Of a stretch of DNA of 64,000 nucleotides, positions 13,803 through 28,700 are shown piece after piece. Positions within the stretch are counted from its first letter, which is position 1. Every line of letters begins with the position of its first letter. A program made the position numbers and the translations under genes. Origin of the DNA: Zonotrichia leucophrys gambelii (Eukaryota; Chordata; Aves; Passeriformes; Passerellidae); NCBI RefSeq assembly GCF_028769735.1, contig NC_088171.1, forward strand, positions 125,882,533 to 125,946,532, given 5' to 3'. The notes beneath the pieces are model-generated. The model did no database searches and was not told where the DNA came from. It worked only from the letters and a program-made list of their open reading frames with translations.

Positions 13803-15279
13803 CACCAAAAAACTATTGTTTAAATTAACTCTGGGGAATAGGAAAAAAAAACCAGTCCTCAGTAGAAGAATATATTATTTAACTGGAACTAACCATGCAT
13901 GACTTTTCATTAGTGTGTACTAAGTTAAAAGCTCAGACATCTGGATGTGTGTGCTCCAGTGCTGCCAGAGTGCAGGAACAGTTTCATGTTACACCTCCCT
14001 GGGTGCTGTGAGCAGGGTAGGCTTCACCAAGGAACACAATCCTATCCAGAGGCTCAGCCACATGTTAGATGTTTTGTTTTTGAAATTAATAAGGCTTTTC
14101 TCCTTTCCTTGTACTCTGATGGTTTTTTCCTACATAAATTCCATTCCGTAATGAAATATTGTAATATAAAAGCAGAAATTAAAAAAAAAAAGGGAGATTC
14201 CTGTATTCCTTAAGGCACATAGATAAGAGGTAAGTAATCTCTTCCCATTCTCAACTTCCCTCTACCACTTGATTCTTTTTGCGCATGTTTCACTAAAGAC
14301 TGCTGCTTAGTTTGAGTAGGCAGAGAAGATTCAAAACAGTATCTAGAGCTAGAAGTATCTTTTTGTCACTGACCTCGTGTTCTAGAAGGTGGCATCTCTG
14401 CTGCAAGAATGGGAGAAAAATTAATTCTAATTATTAGTTGCTTTAGCAATTAAAATATCAGAGACATAATTTACTTAGCACAAAAAGCCATGAAGACTAA
14501 GGCAAATTGTATTTCCAATGCAGTCCTTCTGTGTTATTATCCATTCTTCAAAATACCAATGGAATTGATATTAATATCGATGAAATTCCTTATCAAGTTT
14601 AGATTATAGTCTTTGGTAAATACTTAAGTAGTTTCTTTGCAAAGATTTCAAGATCAGATGCCATCTTCTACTTTTCTTTCGTCTTTAAGATTTAAATGTG
14701 GATTGTCTATATGGAAGTTTTTATGGACAAGCACTCGAAAAAATACTTGCCAGCTCTGTGATTGTGTAATTATTAGCATTTGTTACATAGACACAAAAAC
14801 CTATTGTCTTTTTGTTCTGGAGAAACTTGTGCAGGAAAAATCACATCTACTGTGAGGAGCTGTGGTTACTGATCCTGCATCATATAATTCTTCAGTGGCA
14901 TTGGGAAAAATTAAAAAGTTTTTATAGGGACTTTACTAATAGAATGTACATCCAGCCATTTTATATCTGTGACTCAGAATCTTTGTCTCAATACAGTGGC
15001 ACAGGCTATGGCATATAAATATACATATGGCATATACAATGGCATAAAAACATCCTCCTTTTTTTGCCACGGCTGATGTGCTTTCAGATCTTTATTTATA
15101 TAATTCATCAGAAGTTCACCTTCATTCCAGTTCAAATAAGGTGTAATACCCATATGGATGTCCAAAGAGAATATACTATGTCATATATTGCAGCTTGTCC
15201 ACTTGCAAATAAACCCATAATTTCTCGGTTGTGCTTGATGTTCAACTTCATTTCTTTGATTTGAAATGAGGTGTGATTT

Positions 15280-15900
15280 GAATATAATATGGCTTTAATC
15301 CAACATATTTACAGCACTCAGAACAGATGTATAAAGCTTGTTTTACCTCAGCAATCGGGAAATTAAAGCTTTGGGACAAATTCTGACCTCCTTGGAACAT
15401 GCTTTTCTGCATCAAACACCTTGAAATTGAGTTTATTTTTACAGCAGCAAGTTTAATGTCAAGTGCTTAAATGAAAATTGAATTAATTTGTTGCTTTCAT
15501 TAATTGACCTCCTTTAATTTTCAAACTTTACATGTTTGTTTAATCTTAATACCTTTTGATTTATTCATGAAATGTTGTTCTTCTGGCTTTGTAATGATCT
15601 CTGACTATTCAAGCATTTTAAATTCTCCATCCCAAGTTTTTAATGAGGTTTCTTATGTATGTATTTTTTAAATAAGAATTGTGGAGGTTTTCCCTTTTTT
15701 TTATTCATTAACTTAATATTAGAAACCATGCCTGGTTAGGAAAATCTCATCAATTTAAGGTTCCAGAATAGGTCACCAAGTGTCATTCCAATAAAAATGA
15801 AATTTGTATGCAATGCTTCATTTGCAAGGAGTGCTTGTTTATCTTCTCTGGCATTTATTACAGTGATCAAGCAACTGAAATAATCTGCATATTATGCAAA
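15280..15900. other. AT-rich block, candidate conserved non-coding element
   Basis: Dense homeodomain-like TAATTA/ATTAAT words and a near-palindromic TGCATATTATGCA (15886-15898), similar to POU-factor sites, are present without repeat signatures. Composition alone suggests, but does not show, regulatory conservation. Confidence 0.25.
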
Positions 15901-16867
15901 CCAGTCTATTTCTCAGGAAACTTTTGAGGCTTTTTATATTAAGAAAAATTCAATGCAAAGGTTTGTTGTTATATAGCATGAGAAAAAAATTTGGATCTTT
16001 TCACAAGAAATTCTCGTTACTGTCATCTCAGAAGACTAACCTATTTTGGGAAATTAAAGGTTGTGATATAATAGGTTGCATCATCAAAAATTTTTGTGGG
16101 TATTCTTAGAAGCATGAAAGAATGTTCTATTTTGCTTCATGGCTAACTGAATTATTGCCCATTCTACCAGTGCAACCATAAAGATGATTAAAAGAACTGG
16201 AGCTTTAAAAAGTGGAGATTCCGCAATAAAGTGGGCTCCTAGCCAAAGCTAATTTTAGCAGGAAAAGTTAAATCAGCTGGGAAAAGAAAACTGACACTTC
16301 TTGTATCTTTTGAGTCAGGAAAGTGAAAATATTGAAGGAGGAAAAGGTAGGTTACACCAAAATTGGTATCACAGTATACCAAGTTGGAAATCACAGTCTA
16401 TAAACTTGCAAAAGGCTCTTTTTAATTTTGATTTAGGAACATTTGTGGAAAAGGTTTTTCGAACCAGATAAAATTATTAGGTTTAACTTCACAAAACCAA
16501 AATTCAAATCTTAGCAAAGAAAGCAGACTGCTCTCAGATTATATGTTTTTATGTGGATGTTTAGGTAGTGGAAATTCATTTGACAAAGCTTTCTGCAATG
16601 GGACTCCTTTCGTGCAGTACTTGCTGCAGAATTCTTTCTACACAAGCTTTGTGGGTCACAGTGGCAAGTCTTACATAACTTTTCAACTTTTCAAAGGAAC
16701 AGGCCTTTAATAGGTAAAACTATACTTTTTAACAAAATGCAAAGTTCAATTTATTTTAATTATAACAAAGAAAGGAACAATATTCTAGAAGTAGAACTTC
16801 AACAAATGTTGAAAGTCCTATTGTCATTCTCTTAGTTGATCCATTCGATAACACTAAGGTTTTATGA

Positions 16868-16929
16868 TATTGATTGGACTTGATAATCTTAAAGGTCTTT
16901 TCCAAGCTAAACAGTTTTAGGATTCTATG
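16868..16929 (+). mobile_element. CR1 LINE 3' tail fragment
   Basis: Only the terminal about 60 nt of a CR1 remain: GATTGGACTTGATAATC, then TTAAAGGTCTTTTCCAAGC, TAAACAGTTTTAGG and ATTCTATGG. It is extremely truncated. Confidence 0.85.
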
Positions 16930-18584
16930 GAGAGGAAAAGTCCCCTTCAGAGAGAAATTCAGAACATTAAAATTGAGCTTGTGATCCAGGCTGTCCTCAG
17001 GACTTGGTAAGGGCATGGGGAGACCAATGAGATATGCAAGGCGCAGATGTGTGGGAAGAGCAGGCACATTTCTGACTGTTGTGATATTACAGCAGTGGGA
17101 ATTGTCCCTTCCTGGTTCACCACAAGCTAACATGTCTATTTGTCCAAACAGATGCTGCTTCCAGAATAACCCATCACTCAGATGTGCATGGTTGGTAGAA
17201 CATGGCTGTCTATTTCATGAGACAACTTTTTTAACATCTTTTACATGATTGAAAGTAAAAATTGCTCTTTGAAAATAACAAACTCCAAAGTTATAGTCTG
17301 TCACTGTTCTTCCATCCACCATTCATTTGATTGTTATAACATCTCCTTGTGTGTTATCTGAAATGAGATCATAAATTCTCCAAAGAAGGATTCATCTCTT
17401 AAAATAGGACTTGTATAGAAATTAGCATTTTGTCTTGCTGAACTATAATGGTGTTTTCTGATCATTTCCTAACTTAGCAAATAATCACTGGAGTATGAAA
17501 AACAGATCCAGAAGGCATTTTAAGACTATATAATCTGTTCCCTGCTCTGAAACAAGGTTTAAATATATCTGTCAAGAATGATATTGATATATGTTCAATT
17601 TTAAAGAGCTCCAGAAACAGAGGTCTCATAACCTCATAAGACATGTATATTCAGGGGGTTTAGTGTACATTTACACTGTATTTACTTTATATATTTTGCT
17701 AGAGTTTTTATCTGCTTTACTTTCTGTAGTTTAACTTAGTATTTTTTCTGTTTCTATCAGGTATATGGAGAGTACGTTATTTCCTTTTACAGCAGAAACC
17801 TTTTATATATTTGAAGTCTGACCATCTTCCTACTTCATGATTTTCCCTTGACTATAAATTAAGTGAAGGTAGTAAACAAAAAAACCCATGTTGCTATAAA
17901 AAAATCTCAAAACCAAAACCTGAGAGTTAAAGTTAGGGCTAGGCAGTATAAAGACACTAGATGAGATGCTGAGATTTTCAGTCTGACCCAGAAAACTGCA
18001 AAAACATAAAGCGTGTGGATAATTGTTTCACTTGCGCAGTTAGAATAGAAGGTGCCTGACAGTGCTTTGTGGACTAGAGAGGATATCACAGGAATGGTCT
18101 CAAGGGCTTTAGAACTAATGTGGATGTTTCCACTTCATTACTTTCAATGGACCACAGTCTGATCTGTCTGCCTTAATGAATGGTTACCCCTCTGGAAGAC
18201 ATGCTACTGGTTATATTCTAATGATGACATAATTAAGAATCAGAAATAGATCTCTGTGAGAGGACTGCCTGTAGCTATGGCCCATGAGATCCTTGGTTTG
18301 ATTGTGCGCATATTCAGGATTTCTGAAGCATGGAAAGATCAACTTTATGGTGTTAGAGGAAGCATCAGTGATAGAAATGATTATGTGCATTTTTTGAGGA
18401 TACTTATTTATTGCAGTTTTGTAAGTCATACAAATTTTTGGATGCTGATTTTTCAAGAACATTTTCATCTTAAGATGATATGTGAAATGTAGGTTGGAGA
18501 TCAGTGCAGCAAGCTGCACCAATAGCTCTAGCATTCAAACTACAAATTGTATTTAAGTATTTTAATAGTAGGAAAACAATGAAG

Positions 18585-18617
18585 GTATAGTATTGTATAG
18601 TACAGTACAGTATAGTA
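18585..18617. repeat. Imperfect (GTATA/GTACA)n minisatellite-like tract
   Basis: GTATAGTATTGTATAGTAC followed by AGTACAGTATAG is a short degenerate 5-bp-unit repeat. Confidence 0.8.
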
Positions 18618-21374
18618 AGGAGTGGATGAGGTTTTCTGAGAATTAAGTTTATGAACAAAAAGATCCCAGATGTCTGGATTGTAAAAAATGAACCTGAAAG
18701 CAAAGAGTTATTTGGAGTAAGACTTACAAATAAGCACTAGAATGTGATGGACAGAACAAATCAGAAAACAGAAATAATATAAGAAACATATTCTACACTG
18801 GTTGTTAAAAATTTGGCCAGCCAGAAAGTAAACATAAGAAACTTGTACAGACCACACCATGTCTCATATCTTTTTTGTAGCTGAGCCAACTTGCTTGCAG
18901 TCATTACTGCTTACAGAAAACTAAAATCCAAAACCAGAAACTGTAGCCAGTACAATGTTAAACACTGGGACTGAAATGCCCTTCTATGTGGTATCATCTT
19001 AATATGTAGCAGATGATAATTGATAAACTGTCTCAGATTATATGTAGCCATATTTTTGTTTTCTTTAATGCAGTAATCCAATAACAATTTAATTGACACC
19101 ATGGGAAATTTAAAATATACTTATTCAGTATATTAGCCAGATGTTTAATTTTGAGATGATATTTTAAATTATTTCCATAATAGTGTCAACATATTTATAT
19201 ATTTACAGGAAGACATAGCTGAAACAAGTTAGTCTTTCTTCTGCTCAAACACATTGGTTTTCTTCTCTAAATGGGAGTATGTGAGCTAATTCTCTCCATT
19301 CTTTGCAGGAGCCAGGAACCACAAACTTGAGCAGCTAATGCAATATGAGTTAAAACACATTATCCAGAATAATAAGCACTACTAGTTGTATGATTATGAT
19401 TCAATGTGATTTAAATGTCTGTTTAAAAGTAAGCAACAGAAGGCTTCTTCTAATAAAAGCAGCACAGAACAGAATGTTATACCAATTTGCCAGTTCTTTT
19501 CAGATTCATGTCTAAACTACATGTCCTGACTAGGTATCCCATTTGCAACAAATCACATATTGCTTCGGCTTTGAAGATTTTATTTTTATATTTATAGATG
19601 CCATTGTGATGATTCCATCTCTCTCTTCATCTGTAAAGCTATCCGTGTCAAAAGTATAGTTTTGGCTTTGTTCTTCGTGTTTATGTATGATACAGAACTG
19701 TCCAGATTTTTACTGCATTTTGTGAATGTAACATCAAGTTTGCTGTTTGTAACCAACTTTGCTTTTTCAATTGGCTACTGCAGTCACATCATGTTTTGTT
19801 TGATGCTGTCTTCAAGTTCCCTGAGCAATATCTGAGCAGAACACCAGCATAGATTCTCAGACCAGTGCACATTCATACACATATTTATGAAAGCTTTTTT
19901 TGTGGAGAGTGAACACAAAAGGAAAGCTGATTTTAATTCAGTTTTGAAAAAGCAAAATAACACTAATACTTATTTTTATGAAAGACCAACTGGATTAATT
20001 GTCGTTATGTTTCGGCTGTTCTGTATTTTCTGTTACCATACCTCTGCATAGCAACATGGGAACTTGTATGTTTTAATAAAAAAAAAAAAAATCACCTTCC
20101 TTTATGCTCCACTACTCAGCCATAATTCTTAGACTTAAGTGATTTAGCTAGATTCCACAGCTTGCACTTTAAGTACTGCTGTACTCCATGGTCCCATTGA
20201 AATTGCAGGGATTACTGGTGCAGTGAGCGTTCATTCAGCTCAGCTGAACTTAGCAGAACTGATCTCCTACTTTTTTAACAAAGACAAATTTATCTATGGA
20301 TACAGTGGATTTAGAGGTAGCCTATAGGAGTTATTAGAACTCCTTGCTACTTTCAGATAGAATTTTGTACTTGCAATATCCATTTGTGACATTTAACCTG
20401 AGACTGTGTTTAAAGCAGGGGAGGGTAACCTGGCCATCACCCAAGATCAGTGATTAGGGCACTGAGTAACTATTCTGGTCCACAGGCTGAGGAGAGACTG
20501 TAAAGGGGATCTCTTGGAAGAGGGCCATAACCCACACCCTGCTGCTCAAAGAAATGGAGGTGTCAGCAATATCACTTCATCTGGTTTCAGTCATTGTCCC
20601 ACTGTTGGTTCCCCGAGACACAGCAAGAGGCAGGCACCCATTGCTCCAGAGCAGGCACTACTGGGAAGTCTAGATGATTATATTTTTTGGTGATGGCACA
20701 CAGTGCTATCACAAAAGCTTTTGTAGCTTTTGCTCCACTTGTTTTTTATAAAAGCATTCTAAGAGCTCTTCTACAGATTTGGAAGCACCATACTGCTTAT
20801 CACAAAATATATGTATGTGTCCATTATTTCATTTTTTTACACTCTAAAAACCAAATTATTCCTAGTTTTCTGACATAAGCAATGAGACTGGGAGAGGAGA
20901 ATTTAATTTTCTCCTTTTACAAGTATAACATTAGGACAGATGAAATACAAGGTTCTTTCTGTTATGACTCCTGTAATTTTGGGGAATACCTACGCAGTCT
21001 TGTTTTCACTGTCAAGGTATATATAAGTAAGTCTATCCTAACTTCAGAGGTGAAACTGCATTAAGAACTGGACTTTCTTCCAATTACAGATTAGTAGCTC
21101 TAACAAGTTCTTACAAACACTTTAGAGAGTGTATGCACTTTATTCTTTCCTAATTTCTACTTTTCCTTGCTCGCAGAGTAAATTTAAAAATAAAATTAAT
21201 CATGAAGGTGGAATCTAGTTTATTTTACTTTCCTTTTCAAAGAGGTGCCGATCAACAAGGGATATTTCATTCTGCTATGTCCATTTACAGAAATTTGGCC
21301 TAAGTACCATAAATTATATAATCTTATGCTATTTGCAAAAGGCAATGTAAAAATAATATCTGCCCAGTAGAGGG

Positions 21375-22714
21375 TGAGGATGGTCACCTCACAAACAGGG
21401 ACAGAGACAGGGCAGAGGTGTTTATCTTATTTTCTGCCTCTGCTTTCAACATGAATGATGGACCAAGGGTTTCTTGGTGACCTGAGCTGGAGGACCAGGA
21501 CTGCAAGGAAAACATCTCTCATTTGACAATGAAATTGCGCAAGATCTGCTGCTCCATCTATGGGTCCTCATGGTATTCATCTGAGAATCCTGAGAGCTGG
21601 CTGATGTCAGTGCAAAACCTGTCTTAATGATTTTTGTTTGGTCTTGGGAATCTGGAGAGCTGTAAGCTGTCAAACAGTTCTCAAGAAGAGCAAGAAGGAA
21701 GAGCCCAGAAACTACAGGCTTGTCAGTCTCCCTTCCATGCCTGGTAAAGATATGGAGAAGATTATTCTGGGAGGTATTGAAATACACCTGAAAGTCAATG
21801 CAGCCATTGATCACAACCAGCACAGCTTCATGAGAGGACAGTCCTGACTGCCAAACATTATTCCTTTTATGACAAGGTAACCCACATGGTTGATCAAAGA
21901 AGCCAGTTGATGTGGTCTTTTTGGATTTCGGTGAAGTTTTCAATGCTGTCTCCCACAGAATTCTTCTGGATAAAATATCCAGCTCACAGCTGGATAAACC
22001 CATCCTGTGATGGGTGATCAGCTGGCTCACAGGTCAGGCACAAATGGTTACAGGGAATGGGGTGACATGAAACTGGGGACCTGTCTTAGTGGGGTTCCAC
22101 AGGGCTCCAGCTTAGACCCTGTGCTCTTTAACAACTTCATAAATGACCTGGATGCAGGACTGCAAGGGATGAGCAAGTTTATAGATACAAAACTGGGAGG
22201 AGCTCGAAGGATGGGGTCTCCTTGAAGGAGGGAGGCCCTGCAGAGAGACCTCGATAAATCAGAAGGCTGGGCAATCACCAACCATATGAAGTTCAACAAG
22301 GGAAAAGTGCTGGATTCTGCACTGGGATGGGGCAACCCAGGATGTACAGATGGAGTGGGGAATGAGATGCTGAAAAGCAGTGCAGGGAAAAGGGACCTGG
22401 GAATTGTGGTCGATGGCCAGTGGAACGTGAGTCAGCAGTGCCCTGGCAGCCAGGAGGGCCAACCATGCCCTGGGGGGCATCAGGCACAGCATCACAGCTG
22501 GACAAGGGAGGGGATTGTCCCACTCTGCTCTGCACCTTTGCTCTCTTCTCTGCATCTTGAGGCCTGGAGGTAATTTTGGGGGCCACAACATAAGAAGGAT
22601 ATTAAACCATGGTATTACTCTGGGGGATGCTCCAGTGCAGGACCAGGAGTTGGACTCAATGATCCTTCTTGGTACCCTCTAACTCAAGATATTCTGTGAT
22701 TCTGTAATTCTATG
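21375..22714 (+). mobile_element. CR1 LINE, 5'-truncated and internally deleted, RT region plus 3' tail
   Basis: Across frames the + strand reads as a decayed CR1 ORF2. Near 21400 there is AEVFILFSASAFN-like linker. At 21690 the RT block EEPRNYRLVSLPSMPGK appears, then NQHSFMRGQS-like sequence. LDFGEVFNAVSHRILL (about 21920), SGVPQGSSLDPVLFNNFIND and KLGGARR follow, and then MKFNKGK and LGWGNPG. Frameshifts and stops separate these blocks and the catalytic FADD motif is lost between them. After a WGPQ-like segment at about 22575 the sequence jumps to the CR1 3' end, with GGACTCAATGATCC and a tail of ATTCTGTGATTCTGTAATTCTATG. CR1 is the main LINE of birds, and short 5'-truncated copies are its usual form. 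This copy is inactive. Confidence 0.92.
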
Positions 22715-25700
22715 GTCTTGAATCATAATGGAACTTGAAGAGGGAAGAAAGATTTCTGGATTGGTATTACTACTTATTTTAGTGTCTGCACTCATTCTGA
22801 AGCCTCTTATTTTCATTGCTGTCTCCAGCAAGGAAGATAAAAATCATAAAAGCAGTGACTTGTGAAACTTGATTCACTTAACCACAGATGCATACAATGC
22901 TCTTCATGTAAATGAAGCAGTATTTCCTTACTACCTTTCTAATTTAGGATTTTGTTTGTACATAATAAACATTCACAAGTGAGTGCTATTTCTCACCATA
23001 AATGTAAAGAGAAGCATTTGAGTCTATTAAAATAAATTTTTCTTGGCCAGGGAAATAGCACCCAAGAAACTCATTGTGGGAGTCATTTCTTGTTTTCACA
23101 CACTTGAGAGTAAAATTGCTCCATCCATTTTTTTTTCCCAAACTCAGCTTGTTTTTCCACAGTACTTTTAGCCATTTTGATCTTCCCTGCATTTGGACAC
23201 TCTGTTTACATTTAAAATTAGACCCCTGGTAATTCAAAACTTAGATTCAGTATATCATGGTTTTGCAGTTGTTTAAGTCCAGAGTTTTTCTGGTGACCTC
23301 ATACAAAAGAGACCAGAGTAGTTCCTGATGAGTTCCACTGAGTCTTAGACTGCCTTCATGGTGTTATGATGACACAATGACATCTTTCTATAATTCAGTA
23401 AGAAGCATTGCTGGACTGCAGTAAATTCCCTTGCAGTGCTTCTTAACTGTCTCATTTGCTTGGGTCTGAGGGGAAAAAATATCTGTAGATGAAGAGGTTC
23501 TGCCTGATTCAATGGGACGTGGGAGATCAAAATTTTAATCTTATGTAACTTCCAGAAATCCTGCTAAATTAATTTATTTTTAAAATATGTTATGTCCATC
23601 TGTGTTTAGTTCTTTCATACTTGCCAGGCCGCATCCTAAGCACTCACAGAAATCAGTACAAGCTTTTGGGCATAGGAAGACTGCCCCATCATAAATAAAA
23701 ATCAACCTTTTTCCTCATGATACCATGGGTGACACTGTGGTTTTGGACTTACAAAGACCTCCTGCTCCACTTGAGAATAAAGGAAAGAGGAAATGAGAGC
23801 TCAAAATGTCAGTGGTGAGACACAATGCAGCAATTTTGCTAGAGTTTTCTTCTGCACTGTAGGTATAAGCTGTAGTGGATTTATTTTCAGGATTTTGTCT
23901 TTCTTATTTCTGCTAAATGATGTATTTGGTGATATCAGCCTCATGCAATGACAAGAATTTTGTGAAAACATTAGTAGAAACATTGGCAGGAAAATAATTC
24001 AACTGGAGCTCAGGACAAGTTGGATGAAGAGGAAAGTCATGTAGATATGGTTTTTTCCATTTTAGGTTTTTTCCCTCTTGTCTGTCATGAAAGTTTGCGA
24101 TGGGGACAGAAAGGGGTTTTTGTTGTATTGAATGCTGTTAAAAAGGGAAAAAAATCCAAAATAAAATAAGCAGTGGATACAATTCACTGCACTATTTCAG
24201 TCAGAAATTACTGCCACGTGGACTCGGACTTTCTAATGGCTTTTCACAATCAGCCATCTGTAAGCCTCCAATTGGTATGGTGCCTGCAGAATTTATTTTA
24301 AAATGCTGTATAACCCACAGCATCTGGGAATACCCTCAACACACACTGTGCAACCACAAACCATATAAATGTCAGGGAAGATTCAACAGACTCTTCCATA
24401 TTTTGTTGTTGCTGTTGAAACATGCAGAAATAAGGCCAGAATGGAATAAGGTTAATCCAAGTGTAGGTAACATTGTGTGCATCCTTTTAAAATTGCCCTG
24501 TCATTGTGGACATTCTTATTATTTGAAATAATTTAATAAAAAATCTTGATGACAACATTAGCAGATGTGACAATAGAGTAAAACAAAATATTCTTAAGAG
24601 AGGTTTTGTGGGAAGATATAATGGAGTACTGTCATTGGTGCTCTCTATTCTCATTAACCACTTTGGCTATATTTCAAATGGAATTACATGTGTGTATGAG
24701 TAGTTGATTGGGACTTAAGGCTGAATCCATGTGTCTATAGAGATATTTTGAGACAAGAAATCTGTGAATTTGTTGTTATGCTGAAAGAGAAAACATCCTA
24801 TCCACCAGGAGAGATTGTGAAAGCAATTTGTTAATGTTTTTGAGGTGATGCCACTAAGGAAACATTCTTTATATGATGAATAATCATTGAAAAACTGCAA
24901 AAAATTTTCAAACAGATGCACTTAATTTTATGTCAAATTACTGTGCTCTTTCAGCATGAAAAATGGAGAGAGAAGTCAAGGCTCTTTAAATGGACACTTC
25001 CAAAATCACAATGAATTCTACCATATACTTATGTTTTAAAATATCTGTCTCCCTGTCTTATTGTGTCATCTATCTTTCATCCAAAACAGTATATTTCCTT
25101 CTGGTTGTTGCTATGGCTCTAGTGTAAGAAAATATTTTTGGTTTAAACTGATCTGAAAATTTTTCTTTTTTAAATTTAATCAGCAATCTACTCTCCACAG
25201 ATTTTTCCTGGAGCAGATTCTGTTAAGAGGTAGAACAGGCATTCTACAGCATCTTTTATATAATTTAGTTGATTCTAACTTCAGATTAATTAAAAAGATA
25301 CCTCTATTTGCAAATTGTTATTGTTTAAAGATTCTTTAGATGTTACTATCTGGGAAAAAAAATTGTAAAACAACATTTCAGTATTCAACATTTTTATAGT
25401 ATACTTTTTAAAGTGTACATACTTCATAAACATAAAGAGAGAAGTGTGCATTGGTATCATTAACTGAGTTTGTAGCAGTTTCTTAGTAATCTTTACAGCT
25501 GAGTTGCCTGAGAGAGTGTTGATATTTTCAGATTCTTAGCAGATTTTTTTCTGCTATTCACCTTAAACATTTAGTGAATTTCTATCACAGACATAGGAAA
25601 AAAGTTTCAAAATCTTTCTGAACAATTAGCTAGATAGGTGTTTAGATGGATGGCATGGAAATATGTTATTCTATCTTTGGACAAAGCTTTGGTTACAGAA

Positions 25701-28700
25701 AATTATGACTCTATGGATATCTTTTTTCATTCTTTACTTACTGAAGTGTAGGATGAAGGCAAAAGCTGTGAAAGTATTTATGGTAGCACTAACACATGAA
25801 CCAGGAGAAGAATTTTATTACATATATGGAACACTTATGAAAGTGTTATGATGCCTTATGAAAAAGTTCACTCTGTATTTCATAACAAATTCCACCATCA
25901 GAAGTTTGAATAGATTGGCAAATTTTTCTTAGGTATTTTCCCATTTTTCTAAGGAACTCCTTGAAGGGATTGTCTTGGTAGGCAGAGAATTGTGAAGAAA
26001 CCTGTCTGATTATTTATGCTTTGCAAGGCAAATGCTACTCATGGCAAGTTTCAAATATCTGCTTTTGCAACAAAACTGCCTGTATTACCCATATTTTCAT
26101 GCAAACTAATGTACCCCTTCATACTCATGTCAAGCAGTCCAAATGTGTAAGTTTCCTGACTGAGGATTTATACATCACTCAGCAACAAACAACAGGAGAA
26201 CAAGGTTTTTACTGCATCACATCTTTACTGTCCTTAGATGCTACATTCTACACTTCACCTTTGAAATTTGTCAAGAATATAGAAATCTGTTTCACAGATC
26301 TCTTGTATACTGCTGCAGGAAGAAAGCAAGAAATAGTACAGATTTACATAGTTTATTGTTTTTCTGAAGATGTGTGCACACAGAACTCCTAATTCATCTT
26401 GGACAAAGATCTCAATTTCTGAAAGAACTTTAGCCTTTCAGAATGGGTAAGTTGTTTCAAGGACTTTCCAAATATTCAGAAAGCAGAAAACTGCACCAAA
26501 TAGTAAATTTCTATCTTCAGATTACCAATATATAAAACCAGAGATTACTGCAATTTTCCACTCTTTTTATAATGCATTTCTTTGCAATCTTTTTTATTAT
26601 ACACTTTAGAGGAGTTGACAGAAAATAAACAGCTCAATAAAAACTACCAGAAACATCAAAGGAAATCACTTTTGAGAGAGAGAAATACTTCGGTAGCAAA
26701 ATTTCATCCAGATATTTCTCCTAATCATGACAAAGTTTTGCATTGTGAAGGAACCTTTGCTTTTATAGAAGATGATAGCACTTAGTCTCCTCATATAAAT
26801 ATCAAAGATAGGAATGGAAGCCACATATTGATTAAAGTGAAAGAAACAAGGGACTAGCAACCATTTCCTCAAACACTTTTCTCCTATGGATTCTAGCTCC
26901 TTTCTACAATGAAGAATGTAATAATAGAATAGCAAAAGGCATTGAATCAGTACCTTTTATCTGTAAATACACAGATAATTCAGATAATTTTAGAAGCAAT
27001 TCTTTCATAACTTGGCAAGCGTGGGTAAAAAATAAGAAAAGTCTATTTTAAATGACACAAAGATTATGACATTTATGTTACTCGACTCCAGCTCACTCTT
27101 CCTTGTTTGACAGTTCTCATCAGTTGCACAAATGAGATATGTAGGAAATAATGTTGTGTTGCTATCAAAGCTGTTTTACACTTTTGAAAAGCAATAAGGT
27201 GGCCTTTAGTAAGAATTTTTTGGGGTTTTTTTATTTTATTTTTTATTCCAAATTGACTATAAGAATGCATAGTCACATTAGAATAACTAAAACTACTATT
27301 GGAAATCCAGGACTGTTGTATGTAAAGTGATTGTGGAATTGAGACTTGCATGTTAAAAGTGTATTCCCTGCTGAGTATAATTTAGTTCCAAAATAATTAA
27401 TATTTGTTGAAAAGACCAAGTTAAGTGCATGCAGCATCACATGTCCTTTAATTAGTTGTGATGATAAAGTAATGCAGACTGAAAATAATCAATTTGAGCT
27501 GCCAAAGCTGATCACTCAAGCCACTTGAAAAAACACAAGCAACATTCTTCTATAGATTTCATACACCCCATAATTAATTTTTTATTGCATCTCTGAGTAG
27601 AGAAGTTTCATTGGTGTGAGTGTTTTTGAATGTTTATTTGTGAGCTCCCTGAGCAAATTTGGTAGGAGAAACGCACTAAGAGTAAATTGGAATCATTTTA
27701 CAACATTGAACATGCTAGATAAAATTAAATCTATGTAAACTATATAAAATTAAAGAATATTTAAAATATTTAATGTTGAAATGCAAGTGCTACAAAATAG
27801 CTGTTCACAACTGATCTGTATCTATAAGAAAAATATCCTAACTCATTGTAAACTGTTGAATATCAAAATTTACTGTACACTTGTTCAGATTCACTTCAAG
27901 GGGATACTGTAAAAGCAATAGCAAAACACATCTTGTTTCACTTGATACCTATTTCTGTCCCAATTAAATCAATGAAAGCTATACTGTGGTTTAAGGAAGA
28001 GTTACTTTAATAATTAATCCTTCTAATAATATAATCCATTAGACCAGAGATTAAGTATTATGACAGCATGAGATATAGAAAAATCTTTACAGGGTAGAAA
28101 ATTTGAGAGATAAATTATTCATTCTAAGTTATGAGATCTAACCAGCTTTTACTGCACTTCTATCAGATATTTTACAGCTCTACAGCATGATACTGGAGAT
28201 CAAGTATAATCAATAATATAAATTATTTAAATGTAAGATTCGTAGGGAGGTTTCTTTATGCTCAAATATTTCCAATATTCTGTGATAGAGGAGAAAAAAA
28301 ATAAACTATATTTATGTTAAACATTTTGGGTTTGTATAATTGCTACTGAGGTTTCTAAGAATTTTCTTTGCAGGCTTGCATTTTTTGCCTTTTAAATAAA
28401 TCCTAATCCACTTTGCAATTTGAAAAATTAGTGGAAATATTTTCCTTGTTTATGGTCCTTCCCATATGTACATACTGTGTGAAAACAGTATGGAAAAAAT
28501 AGTAAGGAGAAAAACCAATATCCTGCATGGTCAGTATTATTAGAATAATTATTTAGTAGTCTTTAAAAATGCTATGCAGATGAAAGACCCCAGATTCTTT
28601 TTTATAAAGCACATTAAGAGAGAAAAATTAGTTATAAAAGCTGTATGACAACCTACATGCCAGTGCTCCTCCCTCTGGTTCAAGGAGGAAGAAAATGGGC

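Larger units (their letters stand above)
5886..15279. other. Non-coding stretch with simple repeats only
   Basis: Apart from the microsatellites listed at 6745, 9370 and 13781, this is plain AT-rich sequence. A purine-rich, moderately GC-rich patch near 11340-11460 gives overlapping open frames on both strands but no recognisable protein. Confidence 0.5.
15901..21374. other. Non-coding stretch
   Basis: It holds only the CR1 tail at 16868 and the small repeat at 18585. A slightly GC-richer patch at 20400-20660 is not recognised. Confidence 0.5.

Noticed and set aside
21446..22030. 194-codon open frame on the minus strand, the longest in the window
   Set aside because: It lies antisense across a CR1 RT region and has no recognisable domain of its own.
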